Shown here piece by piece: positions 26,794 through 36,486 of a stretch of 64,000 nt of DNA. The number at the start of each line of letters is the position of its first letter. Positions within the stretch are counted from its first letter, which is position 1. The translations under genes were made by a program, and so were the position numbers. The stretch covers positions 21,173 through 85,172 of the forward strand of contig NZ_JALCZU010000014.1 in the NCBI RefSeq assembly GCF_023522835.1, written 5' to 3'. The notes below the pieces were generated by a model. The model was not told the origin of the DNA. It did not search any database and saw nothing but the letters and a program-made list of their open reading frames with translations. The stretch is from Oceanobacillus saliphilus (lineage in GTDB: Bacteria > Bacillota > Bacilli > Bacillales > Amphibacillaceae).

Positions 26794-26916
26794 TAGACAG
26801 GCAAACTAATTCATTTTAAACTAGAAGAGAAATTACTTATTATTATTATTATCAAGTACATATGACATACAGATTAATCCCCGGGGCTTGCGCTTAGTGG
26901 TAGAGGAGGTTTTTAG

Positions 26917-27756
26917 ATGAGGAAAAAATTAGTTGAGTTTAGAAATGTATCATTCAGGTACGGAGATGAAGGGCCCTGGGTATTAAAAAATTGTTCCTTT
27001 GAAATTTATGAAAACGAATGGGTTGCCATTATTGGACATAATGGTTCAGGTAAATCAACAATTGCCAAGCTATTGAACGGATTGCTATTCCCGCAAGAAG
27101 GCGAGATTATAATAGATGGAAAACAAGTAAATGAAGCGTCTATATGGAGTATTCGAAAAGAAGTCGGAATGGTTTTTCAAAATCCCGATAACCAATTTGT
27201 TGGTGCAACGGTACAGGATGATGTTGCATTTGGCATGGAAAACCGTGGTGTACCACGGGATGAGATGAAGAAGAGAATTACCGAAACGTTATCAGCAGTA
27301 CGTATGCAGGACTATCGTTTAATAGAGCCACATCGTCTATCAGGCGGACAGAAGCAGCGTGTAGCTATAGCGAGTGTACTCGCTATTTCTCCTAAAGTCC
27401 TCATCTTGGACGAGGCAACGGCTATGCTGGATCCAAGTGGAAGGAAAGAGATTATGGATACGGTAGGAAGTATCCAGCATCTTAATGGGTTATCTCTGAT
27501 TACCATTACACATGATCTGCAGGAAGTTGTCCAGGCAGATCGGGTTATTGTCATGAACAGTGGCGAGATATGGAAAGAAGCATTACCACGTGAAATTTTT
27601 AGAGAAAAAGATGCCTTGCGCAAAATTGGCTTAGATGTTCCTTTTGTAGCTATCCTGGCTGATGAATTGAAACAAGCGGGTGTCAATCTTCAAGCTGCAC
27701 CATTAAATCACGAAGAATTGCTGGAGGACCTATGGACATTACATTCAAAAACGTAA
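26917..27756 (+). CDS. ecfA1: ECF transporter ATPase A1
   Basis: First of two ABC ATPases energising group II ECF vitamin/cobalt-type uptake. 279 aa with Walker [10 protein letters not shown] (~residue 40), signature LSGGQKQR (~142) and Walker [10 protein letters not shown]. It shares the T component with many substrate-binding S proteins encoded elsewhere. AGAGGAGG precedes the ATG; it overlaps ecfA2 by 25 bp. Confidence 0.95.
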   Translation: MRKKLVEFRNVSFRYGDEGPWVLKNCSFEIYENEWVAIIGHNGSGKSTIAKLLNGLLFPQEGEIIIDGKQVNEASIWSIRKEVGMVFQNPDNQFVGATVQDDVAFGMENRGVPRDEMKKRITETLSAVRMQDYRLIEPHRLSGGQKQRVAIASVLAISPKVLILDEATAMLDPSGRKEIMDTVGSIQHLNGLSLITITHDLQEVVQADRVIVMNSGEIWKEALPREIFREKDALRKIGLDVPFVAILADELKQAGVNLQAAPLNHEELLEDLWTLHSKT

Positions 27757-28601
27757 CTTACATCTACCAACAAAATACACCATTTGCGCATAAAGCTATT
27801 GAAGATCTTTCCTTTCATGTGGAGTCTGGTTCAATTCTTGCTGTTATCGGTCATACAGGTTCAGGTAAATCGACATTAATTCAGCATTTAAATGGCCTTT
27901 CCGTTCCCACGGAAGGGGAGGTAAGCATTGGTGAATATCGATTATCAAAGGATCACAAACTAAAGGATATGAAAGAATTACGAAGCCGTGTAGGTGTCGT
28001 ATTCCAATATCCCGAGCATCAATTATTTGAAGAAACAGTTGCTAAAGATATTGCGTTTGGACCGCAGAACTTTGATGTTCCAGAATCTGAGATTAACCGA
28101 CGGATTAAGGAAATTATTCCGGCGGTAGGTCTCCCGGAAAGCATTCTGGAACGTTCGCCATTCGATTTGAGTGGTGGACAGATGCGCAGGGTTGCTATAG
28201 CCGGTGTATTGGCCGTGAAGCCTGATGTACTCGTGCTTGATGAACCGACTGCTGGACTAGACCCGAGAGGCCAAAAGGAAATCATGGATATGTTCTACAA
28301 GCTCCATAAGGAACAGGGGCTGACGACCGTTCTTGTCACGCATAGTATGGAAGACGCATTGAAGTATGCAGACAGGATCCTTATTTTAAACAAAGGTACA
28401 AAATTTATGGAAGGTACTCCAGAGGAAGTATTCGAACAGAAAGAAGCACTTCAAAGTGTTCAGCTGGATGTCCCAGAAAGTGTTCAGTTTTTAAGCAAAT
28501 TCGAGAAAAGGTTTGGACATGCGATTCCATTCCAAAAGCAATCGGTCGAGGAAATAGCCCAGACGATTCAGCAGATTATAAAGGGAGCTGAATCAAGATG
28601 A
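27732..28601 (+). CDS. ecfA2: ECF transporter ATPase A2
   Basis: Second ECF ATPase, 289 aa: Walker [10 protein letters not shown], signature LSGGQMRR and Walker [15 protein letters not shown]. It heterodimerises with EcfA1. The start ATG 27732 lies inside ecfA1 and follows TGGAGGACC. Its stop overlaps the ecfT start (ATGA). Confidence 0.95.
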   Translation: MDITFKNVTYIYQQNTPFAHKAIEDLSFHVESGSILAVIGHTGSGKSTLIQHLNGLSVPTEGEVSIGEYRLSKDHKLKDMKELRSRVGVVFQYPEHQLFEETVAKDIAFGPQNFDVPESEINRRIKEIIPAVGLPESILERSPFDLSGGQMRRVAIAGVLAVKPDVLVLDEPTAGLDPRGQKEIMDMFYKLHKEQGLTTVLVTHSMEDALKYADRILILNKGTKFMEGTPEEVFEQKEALQSVQLDVPESVQFLSKFEKRFGHAIPFQKQSVEEIAQTIQQIIKGAESR

Positions 28602-29401
28602 ATAATGCATTAATCATTGGACAATATGTGCCAGGCGATTCACTGGTGCACCGACTGGATCCAAGAACCAAAATTACGATTATTTTTTTCTTTGTGTTTA
28701 TTGTATTTTTAGCTAATAACGTAGCGAGCTATGGTATATTGACTGTATTTGCACTCGCAAGCATGTTCACTTCCAAAGTGCCTATTCGGTTTATTATAAA
28801 GGGTCTTACGCCTGTGTGGTTCCTAATCATATTTACTTTTATATTGCACTTATTCGTTACAAGAGAAGGCACCGTTATAGCTGAGTTTTGGATTTTTAAA
28901 ATTTATTCGGGTGGTCTTATTCAGGGGATAGCGATTTCTTTTCGATTTTTCCTATTGATACTTGTAACATCCCTCCTGACTTTAACGACCACACCGATTG
29001 AGATTACAGATGCTATAGAAGATATGCTCCATCCTTTGAAACGGTTTAAGTTTCCTGTTCATGAGCTGGCACTGATGATGTCGATTTCTTTGAGATTCAT
29101 TCCTACATTATTGCAAGAAACAGATAAGATTTCGAGGGCACAGGCATCCCGTGGAGTTGATTTTAAAACGGGGCCAGTCAAAGAAAGAATAAAAGCTATC
29201 GTTCCACTCTTAGTACCACTATTTGTCAGTGCCTTTAAGCGTGCAGAGGAGCTTGCAATGGCTATGGAAGCAAGAGGATATCAGGGGGGGGAAGGCAGAA
29301 CGAAGCTTCGTGAGTTGAAAATTGAAAGACGCGATATCTTCATTTTCATTCTCTTTGCTTTTGTTATTGCAGGTTTATTCATGGCAAGGACGTATAGTTA
29401 A
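28598..29401 (+). CDS. ecfT: ECF transporter transmembrane subunit T
   Basis: Integral-membrane scaffold coupling the ATPases to S components; 267 aa with about five or six hydrophobic segments. The cytoplasmic coupling-helix motifs are ASRGVDF and [10 protein letters not shown] (A-R-G signatures typical of EcfT). Coupled to ecfA2 by a four-base overlap. Confidence 0.95.
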   Translation: MNNALIIGQYVPGDSLVHRLDPRTKITIIFFFVFIVFLANNVASYGILTVFALASMFTSKVPIRFIIKGLTPVWFLIIFTFILHLFVTREGTVIAEFWIFKIYSGGLIQGIAISFRFFLLILVTSLLTLTTTPIEITDAIEDMLHPLKRFKFPVHELALMMSISLRFIPTLLQETDKISRAQASRGVDFKTGPVKERIKAIVPLLVPLFVSAFKRAEELAMAMEARGYQGGEGRTKLRELKIERRDIFIFILFAFVIAGLFMARTYS

Positions 29402-29419
29402 GAGAAAGGCTGGATATGG

Positions 29420-30169
29420 ATGGCAAGATTAAAATGTGTAGTGAAATATGATGGTTCCGGGTTCTCTGGTTTTCAAGTACAACCGCAAAATCGGACCGTA
29501 CAAGGTGTTCTGGAAAGCGTTCTAAAGGAGATGCATAAAGGGTCTGAAATACGTCTGCAAGCCTCAGGACGCACCGATACGGGCGTACACGCCATCGGGC
29601 AGGTGATTCATTTTGATTCTCCATACAAAATACCTGAAAATAATTGGAAACGGGCACTGAATACGCTTCTTCCAGAGGATATATACATTCAGAAGGTTAC
29701 CGAGGTTACGGAAGATTTCCATGCAAGATATAGTGTTGTTGAAAAGGAATATCATTACTATGTTTGGAATGCAGAGGAGCCTGATGTCTTCAAACGAAAT
29801 TATTCCTATTACTTTCCGTATGAGTTGGATCTGGATAAAATGCAGCAGGGATGCCGATATTTGCAGGGAACACATGATTTTACGACATTTTCCTCGGCGA
29901 AGTCAACCATTAAGGGAGAGAAAATACGAACACTCTATCATGCCTCGTGTAAAAAACAGGGAGATGAAGTAGAGTTTATTTTCCGGGGGAGCGGTTTTCT
30001 GTATAATATGGTCCGCATTATGGTCAGTGTGCTGCTAGATATTGGTCAAGGCCGTAGAAACCCCGAAGATATTATTGAACTGCTTGAAAAAAAAGATCGT
30101 CAGCAAGTTGGAAAAACGATATCTGGGCAAGGTTTATACTTGTGGAATGTGAGATATCATGAAAAGTAG
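29420..30169 (+). CDS. truA: tRNA pseudouridine(38-40) synthase TruA
   Basis: Converts U38-U40 in the anticodon stem of tRNAs to pseudouridine; 249 aa, full length. The catalytic aspartate is in GRTDTGVHA at residue 53. MARLKCVVKYDGSGFSGFQ start is typical. 18 bp after ecfT, the conserved Bacilli order. Confidence 0.96.
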   Translation: MARLKCVVKYDGSGFSGFQVQPQNRTVQGVLESVLKEMHKGSEIRLQASGRTDTGVHAIGQVIHFDSPYKIPENNWKRALNTLLPEDIYIQKVTEVTEDFHARYSVVEKEYHYYVWNAEEPDVFKRNYSYYFPYELDLDKMQQGCRYLQGTHDFTTFSSAKSTIKGEKIRTLYHASCKKQGDEVEFIFRGSGFLYNMVRIMVSVLLDIGQGRRNPEDIIELLEKKDRQQVGKTISGQGLYLWNVRYHEK

Positions 30170-30208
30170 AAAATAACTATCTTTTTTCTAATTAAATGCT
30201 CCAGGCCC

Positions 30209-30236
30209 TTGACAACAAGCGGTTTAATGTTATATT
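30209..30236 (+). promoter_or_regulatory. Sigma-A promoter of rplM-rpsI
   Basis: Consensus TTGACA (30209-30214) with TATATT 16 bp downstream (or TATTAT at 18 bp), about 120 bp before rplM. Confidence 0.7.
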
Positions 30237-30242
30237 ATGATA

Positions 30243-30353
30243 TATGGCATTTTATTTCTAAACCATGATTAGCCCCGGAATCTAATTATGATAAGAATAT
30301 AAAAATCGAATGAAAATAAAAATGAATTATCGATATATGGAGGGAAATCTATC
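30243..30353 (+). ncRNA. Candidate L13 leader
   Basis: The rplM leader carries a hairpin at about 30265-30290 (ATTAG-CCCCGGAAT-CTAAT, extended by CAT/ATG). Its position and the GATTAGCCCC core resemble, from memory, the L13 leader family of Firmicutes, an autoregulatory site for L13. Not confirmed by a covariance search. Confidence 0.5.
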
Positions 30354-30791
30354 ATGCGCACAACTTTCATGGCGAATGAATCAAATATTGAACGCAAATG
30401 GCTTGTTGTGGATGCTGAAGGCCAACGTCTTGGTCGTCTGGCAAGTGAAGTTGCTGCAATCCTTCGCGGAAAGCACAAAGCTACTTACACACCACATGCA
30501 GACACAGGTGATAACGTTATTATCATCAATGCACAAAAAATCGAATTAACTGGTAACAAAATTAACGACAAAATGTACTACCGTCACTCTGGCCATCCAG
30601 GTGGATTAAAAGAACGTAATGCTGACGAAATGCGTACAAAATACCCTGAGCAAATGCTTGAACTTGCAATCAAAGGCATGCTTCCAAAAGGTTCTTTGGG
30701 ACGTAAAATGGGTAAAAAATTGCACGTATTCAGAGGCGCAGAACATACGCACCAAGCACAAAAACCAGAAGCTTACGAACTTCGCGGATAA
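30354..30791 (+). CDS. rplM: 50S ribosomal protein L13
   Basis: L13, 145 aa, an early 50S assembly protein. [20 protein letters not shown] start and the EAYELRG end are canonical. ATGGAGGGAAATC precedes the ATG. 19 bp before rpsI. Confidence 0.98.
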   Translation: MRTTFMANESNIERKWLVVDAEGQRLGRLASEVAAILRGKHKATYTPHADTGDNVIIINAQKIELTGNKINDKMYYRHSGHPGGLKERNADEMRTKYPEQMLELAIKGMLPKGSLGRKMGKKLHVFRGAEHTHQAQKPEAYELRG

Positions 30792-30810
30792 TTAAAAGGA
30801 GGTAAATCAA

Positions 30811-31203
30811 TTGGCACAAGTACAATATTACGGCACAGGCCGTAGAAAAAGCTCAACTGCCCGTGTACGTCTAGTACCAGGTACAGGTAATATTACAATC
30901 AATGGTCGCGATGCAAAAGACTATTTCCCATACGAAACGCAATTATTAATCTTGAACCAACCATTAGTTACTACTGAAACTCAAGGAACTTATGATGTTT
31001 TAGTTAACGTTAATGGTGGTGGATTCACTGGTCAAGCTGGTGCAATCCGTCATGGTATCTCTCGTGCGCTTCTAGAAGCAGATCCAGAATATCGTGGAAG
31101 CTTGAAGAGTGCAGGATTCCTTACTCGTGACGCTCGTATGAAAGAACGTAAAAAACCAGGTCTTAAAGGCGCTCGTCGTGCACCTCAGTTCTCAAAACGT
31201 TAA
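30811..31203 (+). CDS. rpsI: 30S ribosomal protein S9
   Basis: S9, 130 aa, whose C-terminal tail (ending RAPQFSKR) touches P-site tRNA. TTG start after [29 protein letters not shown] is canonical. Confidence 0.98.
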   Translation: MAQVQYYGTGRRKSSTARVRLVPGTGNITINGRDAKDYFPYETQLLILNQPLVTTETQGTYDVLVNVNGGGFTGQAGAIRHGISRALLEADPEYRGSLKSAGFLTRDARMKERKKPGLKGARRAPQFSKR

Positions 31204-31218
31204 TTATATTATCGTTTC

Positions 31219-31255
31219 AAAGACTCTCAACCATTTTTGGTTGGGGGTCTTTTGT
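31219..31255 (+). terminator. Terminator after rpsI
   Basis: AAAGACTCTCAACCA pairs with TGGTTGGGGGTCTTTT around a T-loop, with further T residues after it. It ends the long ribosomal block. Confidence 0.9.
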
Positions 31256-31355
31256 TTTGAACAAAAAGCAGGTAGCAGGGACAAGCATCATTTTTTGTTT
31301 GCACCAATAGAAATCGACAAAAATCGGGGAGTGACAGGCACCATTGCTTTCCTTT

Positions 31356-31385
31356 GTATACATTTCTTCCTTAGCAGCCAAAATA
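31356..31385 (+). promoter_or_regulatory. Possible sigma-G promoter of the SspO-like gene
   Basis: GTATA, 18-bp spacer, CAAAATA fits the sigma-G pattern GHATR-18-CATNHTA with one mismatch. The predicted start would lie almost at the Shine-Dalgarno, so it is only a candidate. Confidence 0.35.
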
Positions 31386-31405
31386 ATGGTGTGGAGGTGT
31401 TTAAT

Positions 31406-31561
31406 ATGGGCAAAAAAGCGAGAAATAAATTAAGTGGTGCCATGAGCGATGAGCAGGCTGTAAGAAAAAAATTATCAAGAGATTTTGATCACGAATTCGC
31501 TAACGAGCCTTTAACAGAGAAAGAGAAGTTTAATAATAAAAAAACGAAAAAAAGACAATAA
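31406..31561 (+). CDS. Small acid-soluble spore protein, SspO-like
   Basis: A 51-aa basic protein (MGKKARNKLSGAMSDEQAVR...). The C-terminal half, with EFANEPLTEKEKFNNKKTKK, resembles the SspO/CotK family from memory, whose members end ...NEPLTEAQRQNNKKRKKNQ. I use ATG 31406 because GTGGAGGTG precedes it. The longer frame in the same register begins inside rpsI and spans the terminator. Expected expression is in the forespore; assignment is by resemblance of the C-terminus only. Confidence 0.6.
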   Translation: MGKKARNKLSGAMSDEQAVRKKLSRDFDHEFANEPLTEKEKFNNKKTKKRQ

Positions 31562-31620
31562 GTTTTTATGTGCATTTGAATAACCTGTCGTGTAAGATGC
31601 AGTTGACCTGAAAATGACGT

Positions 31621-31710
31621 ATTAGAAAACTTGGCTGTCACCAAGCCATTCAGTGACAGCCTTAGTTGCCCTTATGTAGATAGCTAAGTTTTATAACTTT
31701 CCTATCTACC
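31621..31710 (-). repeat. Dispersed palindromic repeat, copy beside the dctM terminator
   Basis: About 90 bp; on the minus strand it runs GGTAGATAGGAAAGTT ... CCAAGTTTTCTAAT. The right module is TGTCACTGAATGGCTTGGTGACA, cut here as TGTCAC/GTGACA arms. Near-complete copy and the best reference for the family in this window. Confidence 0.75.
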
Positions 31711-31746
31711 AAAAAAACCGCTTTGCGTTTGTGCAAAGCGGTTTTT
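31711..31746. terminator. Bidirectional terminator after the first TRAP operon
   Basis: AAACCGCTTTGC and GCAAAGCGGTTT form a perfect 12-bp stem. Seven A residues on the left give a T-run for the minus-strand dctM transcript and TTTTT follows on the right. Confidence 0.9.
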
Positions 31747-31770
31747 GAATGGGCTCCATACTTAATTGCT

Positions 31771-33066
31771 TTATAGTCCAAATAACTGTGGCAGGAACAA
31801 ACTTAATTGCGGGATAAACGTTACAAGTAATAGAACAACAATGACTACCGCAAAGAATGGAAGCAGTGTTTTAATTACTTGTTCGATTCGAACTTCTGCC
31901 ACACTAGCACCGACAAATAATGCACTTCCTACTGGTGGTGTCATGTTTCCGATACATAAAGCGAAACATAGAATCATTCCGAAGTGTACAGGATCAATTT
32001 GGAAATTTTGTGCTACCGGTAAAAAGATTGGTGTGAATATCAGTACAGCTGGCGTTATATCCATGAATGTTCCTACGATAAGCAGGATAGCAAGCATGAT
32101 TAGCATAATTCCAATCTGGTTTTCAGTAATGGATAGCAAGGCATTACTAATGGCTTGAGGTAATCCCAAATAGGACATTACTAATGAAAATAGTGCTGAT
32201 GCAGTAATTAGGAATAGAATCATACCCGTAATTTCAATCGTTTCTCTTAAAATCACCGGGACATCCTTAACTTTTAGGCTCTTGTATACCAATGCAAGGA
32301 TAGTCGAGTATAGTACGGCTACTGCTGCACCTTCTGTTGCTGTGAATATACCTGCGATAATACCACCAATAACAATCACAATAAGAAGTAAGCTTGGAAT
32401 AGCACTACCGACAATATAAACCACATCTTTAAAGCTAGGTAATGAAGAGACCGGATAATTTTCTTTCTTTGCCATGAAATAAGCAACAATCATAACTGCC
32501 AATCCCCAAAGGATACCAGGAATATATCCGGCCATGAATAAAGCAGCAACCGAAGTCCCGCCACTTACTAATGAATAGACAATTAATACAGAACTTGGCG
32601 GGATAATTAACCCTGTAGGAGCAGAAGCAATATTTACTGCTGCAGAGTAGGTTCGTTTATACCCTTGGTTGTCCTGCATAGGAGTCATAATCCGGCCCAT
32701 TGCTGCTGCTGAGGCCACACTAGATCCTGCAATGGCTCCAAAAAGCATGTTTCCTACAACGTTTGTATGTGCAAGCGAACCTGGAAGTTTTCCAACAAGC
32801 ACTTTCGCAAAGTTTACTAATCGAAACGCGATCCCACCCGTATTCATAATGATCCCGGATAATACGAATAATGGGATGGCAAGCATTGTAAAGTTATCTA
32901 TCCCTGTAATCATTCGCTGCGCTGAGGTCATGATGGCAACATCGAAGGGAAGAACGAATAAAAAGGTCAGAACGGAACTAGCAATGATTGCAATTGCAAT
33001 TGGAGCTCCAAACCATAATAGAAAGAAGAAGCTGATAAATAATATGATTCCTGCGATTGTTTCCAT
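31771..33066 (-). CDS. dctM: TRAP transporter large permease DctM (first system)
   Basis: Large membrane subunit of a sodium-driven TRAP transporter, 431 aa with 11-13 hydrophobic segments. Family motifs are seen: IPLFVLSGIIMNTGGIAFRL near the N-terminus, GSSVASAAAMGRIMTP and IPPSSVLIVYSLVSGGTSV in the middle, and DITPAVLIFTPIFLP and CIGNMTPPVGSALFVG near the end. It overlaps dctQ by one base (TAATG). Substrate is inferred from neighbours: probably a uronate. Confidence 0.93.
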   Translation of the reverse strand: METIAGIILFISFFFLLWFGAPIAIAIIASSVLTFLFVLPFDVAIMTSAQRMITGIDNFTMLAIPLFVLSGIIMNTGGIAFRLVNFAKVLVGKLPGSLAHTNVVGNMLFGAIAGSSVASAAAMGRIMTPMQDNQGYKRTYSAAVNIASAPTGLIIPPSSVLIVYSLVSGGTSVAALFMAGYIPGILWGLAVMIVAYFMAKKENYPVSSLPSFKDVVYIVGSAIPSLLLIVIVIGGIIAGIFTATEGAAVAVLYSTILALVYKSLKVKDVPVILRETIEITGMILFLITASALFSLVMSYLGLPQAISNALLSITENQIGIMLIMLAILLIVGTFMDITPAVLIFTPIFLPVAQNFQIDPVHFGMILCFALCIGNMTPPVGSALFVGASVAEVRIEQVIKTLLPFFAVVIVVLLLVTFIPQLSLFLPQLFGL

Positions 33067-33551
33067 TAGACACCAACCTCCTCATTCTTATTTTTCTTAC
33101 CGGTCAACATACTATGAATCGTATAAAGGATGATAAGAATCCCGGCGACCGGTAATGCAGCATAAACAATTGCCATAGAAATTCCAGTTGCAGCCGCTGT
33201 CTGTGCAGAAGTTAATAGAACTACTTTCATTCCACCATAAACCATAAGAACGGCTGTAAGTACGATAATCAGTATATCGGTAACTCGTTCAAATATGGCT
33301 AGCGTTCGGGCACTGAATTTTTCACGGAAAAACAGGATTGCAATATGCTTCTTCGCTCCAAATACATATGCTGCTGTCATTAACCCAAACCAAATCAGTA
33401 AATATCTTGTAACTTCTTCGGTACCAGGAGAGGAAATGTTAAATATATATCGTGCAAGCACTTGCCATATGGAAAGGATAACCATCATAATCAACAGGAT
33501 GGATGAAAATGACAAGAGTGTCTTATCCAAAATGTCTTTAAATTTAATCAT
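33066..33551 (-). CDS. dctQ: TRAP transporter small permease DctQ (first system)
   Basis: Small membrane subunit, 161 aa, four hydrophobic helices. The WQVLARYIFNISSPGTEEVTR segment after helix 1 is the family hallmark (shown at residues ~27-47). It overlaps dctP by 8 bp and dctM by 1 bp, so the three genes are tightly coupled. Confidence 0.9.
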   Translation of the reverse strand: MIKFKDILDKTLLSFSSILLIMMVILSIWQVLARYIFNISSPGTEEVTRYLLIWFGLMTAAYVFGAKKHIAILFFREKFSARTLAIFERVTDILIIVLTAVLMVYGGMKVVLLTSAQTAAATGISMAIVYAALPVAGILIILYTIHSMLTGKKNKNEEVGV

Positions 33552-34545
33552 TTGATTTCCCTCCCATAATCAGTTGATAGATATCTTCTGTTTTTTCATC
33601 ATTCGCATACGCTCCATGAAGCGGTTGTACAGCTTCGATAAATGGCTCTTTATCTACTTCGATAAATTCCACGCCCATTCGTTCTTTTGCAATTTCTGTT
33701 TGCTCTTCGATTGCCGCTGACCATACATCTTCATGAAAAATGGTTGACTCATCTGCTGCTTCCTGGATGATTGCTTGTTCCTCTTCGGAAAATCGGTTAA
33801 AGCTTTCAGCATTCATAATCAGCATGTCCGGAACAATTTGATGCCCAGTATACATATAATACTTGGCAACTTCTCCGTGGTTGTTTCCAACTAAAGCGGT
33901 TTCATTGTTCTCGGCTGCATCGATGACACCAGATTGCAACGCAGTATATACTTCACCATAAGCCATTGCCGTTGGGATACCACCCAATGCTTCAATCATT
34001 CGAACACTTGTCTGACTTGGTTGAACACGCGTTTTTAAACCTCTCATATCCGAAACATCGTTTACTTCTCTGTCTTTTGTATAGAGGTTCCTTGTACCAG
34101 CATTGTAATAAGTCAAACCGATAAACCCAATATTTTCAGTTTGTTGATAAATTTGATCTGTAATCGACTTATCATTCATGATCTGTTCAAATTCCTCATA
34201 GCTTTCAAAAACATACGGAAGACTGAAGATGGAATAATCGGATTCAAAGCCTTCTAATGCACTGGCACTAACCTTGGAAACATCTACTGCCCCTGTTTGT
34301 GTCAGTTCAATAACTTCCCTTTCACTACCTAACTGCCCATTTGGAAATATCTTTACTTGGATCGTATCATTCGACTTTTCCTCTACTAGCCTTCCAAATT
34401 CCGCTAATGATTTGTGTACCGGATGATCCAGTGACTGGTTATGTGCAAGCTTCAGTTCTCTCGCTTCTGAATTGCCTGTCACATTTTGACAGCCGGTGAG
34501 AACTAGAATCGCCACGATTATGATGAATAATAGTTTCTTTTTCAT
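33544..34545 (-). CDS. dctP: TRAP solute-binding lipoprotein DctP (first system)
   Basis: Substrate-binding protein, 333 aa, with a lipoprotein signal (KKKLLFIIIVAILVLTGC, lipid Cys19). DctP-family motifs GQLGSEREVIELTQTGAVD, MRGLKTRVQPSQ and GEVYTALQSGVIDAAENN are present; the Arg in LKTRVQ normally pairs with the ligand carboxylate. It is transcribed away from uxaC. Proximity to uxaC suggests glucuronate or galacturonate as ligand, which is inference. Confidence 0.93.
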   Translation of the reverse strand: MKKKLLFIIIVAILVLTGCQNVTGNSEARELKLAHNQSLDHPVHKSLAEFGRLVEEKSNDTIQVKIFPNGQLGSEREVIELTQTGAVDVSKVSASALEGFESDYSIFSLPYVFESYEEFEQIMNDKSITDQIYQQTENIGFIGLTYYNAGTRNLYTKDREVNDVSDMRGLKTRVQPSQTSVRMIEALGGIPTAMAYGEVYTALQSGVIDAAENNETALVGNNHGEVAKYYMYTGHQIVPDMLIMNAESFNRFSEEEQAIIQEAADESTIFHEDVWSAAIEEQTEIAKERMGVEFIEVDKEPFIEAVQPLHGAYANDEKTEDIYQLIMGGKSND

Positions 34546-34843
34546 TACATAACCTCCCTAATTGTTAAATTTTTCTATCGCAAAACGTTTGAATACGCTT
34601 TAATTTTAATATTTCATCTATCTGCTTATCTTATTTTAAACTTCCCTTGAAATGTTTTTTAAAACACACAAATGGGTAAAGTAATGTGAGGTTTTCATAC
34701 GAATCGTAGTAGAATACAGCTTTATGCAGGTATATGAAAATGTCGAATTTTTGAACCCCTTGATCGTTTGACGAGCCTTTCTCGGTCACCCTCCCTTCAC
34801 CAGTTGAAATTTAGTTGAGAAAAATATGTCAAACGCTTGAAAA
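34546..34843. other. Divergent intergenic region dctP-uxaC
   Basis: No ORF of note. AGGGAGGTTATGTA, read on the minus strand, is the dctP ribosome binding site. I could not assign a confident dctP promoter or operator. The uxaC control elements lie just to the right. Confidence 0.4.
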
Positions 34844-34904
34844 ATAAAACGTTTACATATATCATAAGACAAGTATACGATAAATAGTTTATTTAGTAAA
34901 CAAA
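34844..34904 (+). promoter_or_regulatory. uxaC control region: cre-like site, promoter, ROK-type operator
   Basis: ATAAAACGTTTACA (34844-34857) matches the cre consensus TGWAANCGNTNWCA at 12 of 14 positions. It contains a -35 TTTACA. A weak -10 lies at 34874-34881 (TATACG or TACGAT). TTTATTTAGTAAACAAA (34888-34904) differs by one base from the perfect palindrome near the ROK gene. The layout fits catabolite repression at the -35 and specific repression just downstream of the -10. Confidence 0.6.
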
Positions 34905-35001
34905 TTAATTATTTCCAGTGGTAATTTTCGAAATTAGGTTCTATTATGAATACATCAGGAAAGAAATGCAAACGATTTTCATTATACAAGGGAAAGGATG
35001 A

Positions 35002-36405
35002 TTGAAAGTGAAAACTTTTATTACCGATGATTTTTTGCTTTATAATGATACGGCAAAAGAACTTTATCACAATACTGCAAAGAATTTACCGATTATTGAT
35101 TATCATAACCATCTGAACCAGCATGAGATACTTCAGGATAAGAATTACGCAAATTTGGCCGAGGTATGGTTGGGGGGAGACCACTATAAATGGCGAGCGC
35201 TAAGGGCAAATGGAATAAGTGAAGACTATATAACAGGAAACAAAAGTGATTATGAAAAGTTTTTAGCTTGGGCAAAAACGGTACCAAATACAATAGGGAA
35301 TCCGCTTTACCACTGGACCCATCTAGAATTACTAAGATATTTTGATATCGATGAATTACTGAATGAAGATTCAGCAGCTGCAATCTGGGAAGAAGCCAAT
35401 AAGAAATTGGCAAGCCCGGAGCTCTCAACAAGATCCTTATTAAAAAATAAAAATGTCGAATTTGTCGGAACTACTGACGATCCAACAGATGATTTGGCAA
35501 GCCATCAGAAGCTGGCTAAAGAAAACATTGGAATGACGGTTTCTCCATCGTTCAGACCGGATAAAGGATTAAGTATTGAAAATGAAGATTTCAAAGCTTG
35601 GGTTGAAAAACTAGAACAAGCTAGCCAGACAACAATTGAAAATTACCGTGCATTTCTGGATGCATTGGCTAATCGTGTCGACTACTTCGATGAGAATGGC
35701 TGTAAAAGTTCCGATCATGGTATTAATGTAATGTTCTATGAGCCAGCAACGGAGAATGAGGTAGCAGCTATATTTCATAAACGTTTAAATGGAGAAGCTT
35801 TATCTGAAAAAGAAGTAGAGCAGTTTAAAACATATACCCTGGTCACACTTGGTGAGCTTTACGCTGATAAAGGCTGGGTCATGCAGCTGCATATTAATCC
35901 GTTGCGCAACAATAGTACGAGAAGGTTTCAACTAATTGGACCGGACAGTGGATTTGATTCCATTGGGGATCGATTATTAGGCAATAAACTGTCAGGTCTA
36001 CTCGATGCTATGGATATCAAAGATAAACTTCCAAAAACAATTTTATACAGTCTTAATTCACGCGACAACAATGTTTTGGCTGCAATGGCGGGTAACTTCC
36101 AAAGCGATGAGATACCTGGTAAAGTTCAATTTGGAACGGCATGGTGGTTTAATGACACGATCGACGGGATGGAAGATCAAATGAAAACATTGGCGAATAT
36201 TGGGCTGATCAGCAACTTTGTTGGAATGTTGACTGACTCGAGAAGCTTCCTTTCATTCCCTAGACATGAATATTTCAGAAGGATATTGTGTAATTTATTA
36301 GGAACATGGGTAGAACAAGGAAAAGCACCAAAGGACATGGCATTACTTGAAACATATGTAAAAAACATTTGCTATGAAAATGCAAAACGTTACTTTGGAA
36401 TATAG
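35002..36405 (+). CDS. uxaC: Uronate (glucuronate) isomerase UxaC
   Basis: Interconverts D-glucuronate and D-fructuronate (also galacturonate/tagaturonate), the first step of hexuronate catabolism. 467 aa, an amidohydrolase-fold enzyme with the metal-binding HxH at His35 and His37 (IIDYHNHL). Conserved GDHYKWRALRANG, QFGTAWWFNDT and GMLTDSRSFLSFPRHEYFRR blocks are seen. The start may be TTG 35002 or GTG 35008; GGGAAAGGATG precedes both. No UxuA, KdgK or KdgA gene is nearby, so the product must continue by another route. Confidence 0.95.
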   Translation: MKVKTFITDDFLLYNDTAKELYHNTAKNLPIIDYHNHLNQHEILQDKNYANLAEVWLGGDHYKWRALRANGISEDYITGNKSDYEKFLAWAKTVPNTIGNPLYHWTHLELLRYFDIDELLNEDSAAAIWEEANKKLASPELSTRSLLKNKNVEFVGTTDDPTDDLASHQKLAKENIGMTVSPSFRPDKGLSIENEDFKAWVEKLEQASQTTIENYRAFLDALANRVDYFDENGCKSSDHGINVMFYEPATENEVAAIFHKRLNGEALSEKEVEQFKTYTLVTLGELYADKGWVMQLHINPLRNNSTRRFQLIGPDSGFDSIGDRLLGNKLSGLLDAMDIKDKLPKTILYSLNSRDNNVLAAMAGNFQSDEIPGKVQFGTAWWFNDTIDGMEDQMKTLANIGLISNFVGMLTDSRSFLSFPRHEYFRRILCNLLGTWVEQGKAPKDMALLETYVKNICYENAKRYFGI

Positions 36406-36486
36406 GAAATTTTATTTCCGGCAATTATTATGTATAATGTAAATGATTCATTTCAAATATAGTCATAAGAGAGGAAATGATTTATC

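Noticed and set aside
26821-26860. TTA triplet run as a microsatellite of interest
   Set aside because: Only five TTA/ATT units in AT-rich sequence; not remarkable.
31300-31345. GGGAGTGACAGGCACCAT as a specific mobile element end
   Set aside because: The phrase seems familiar from Bacillaceae intergenic regions, but a single short match without terminal repeats does not support a feature.
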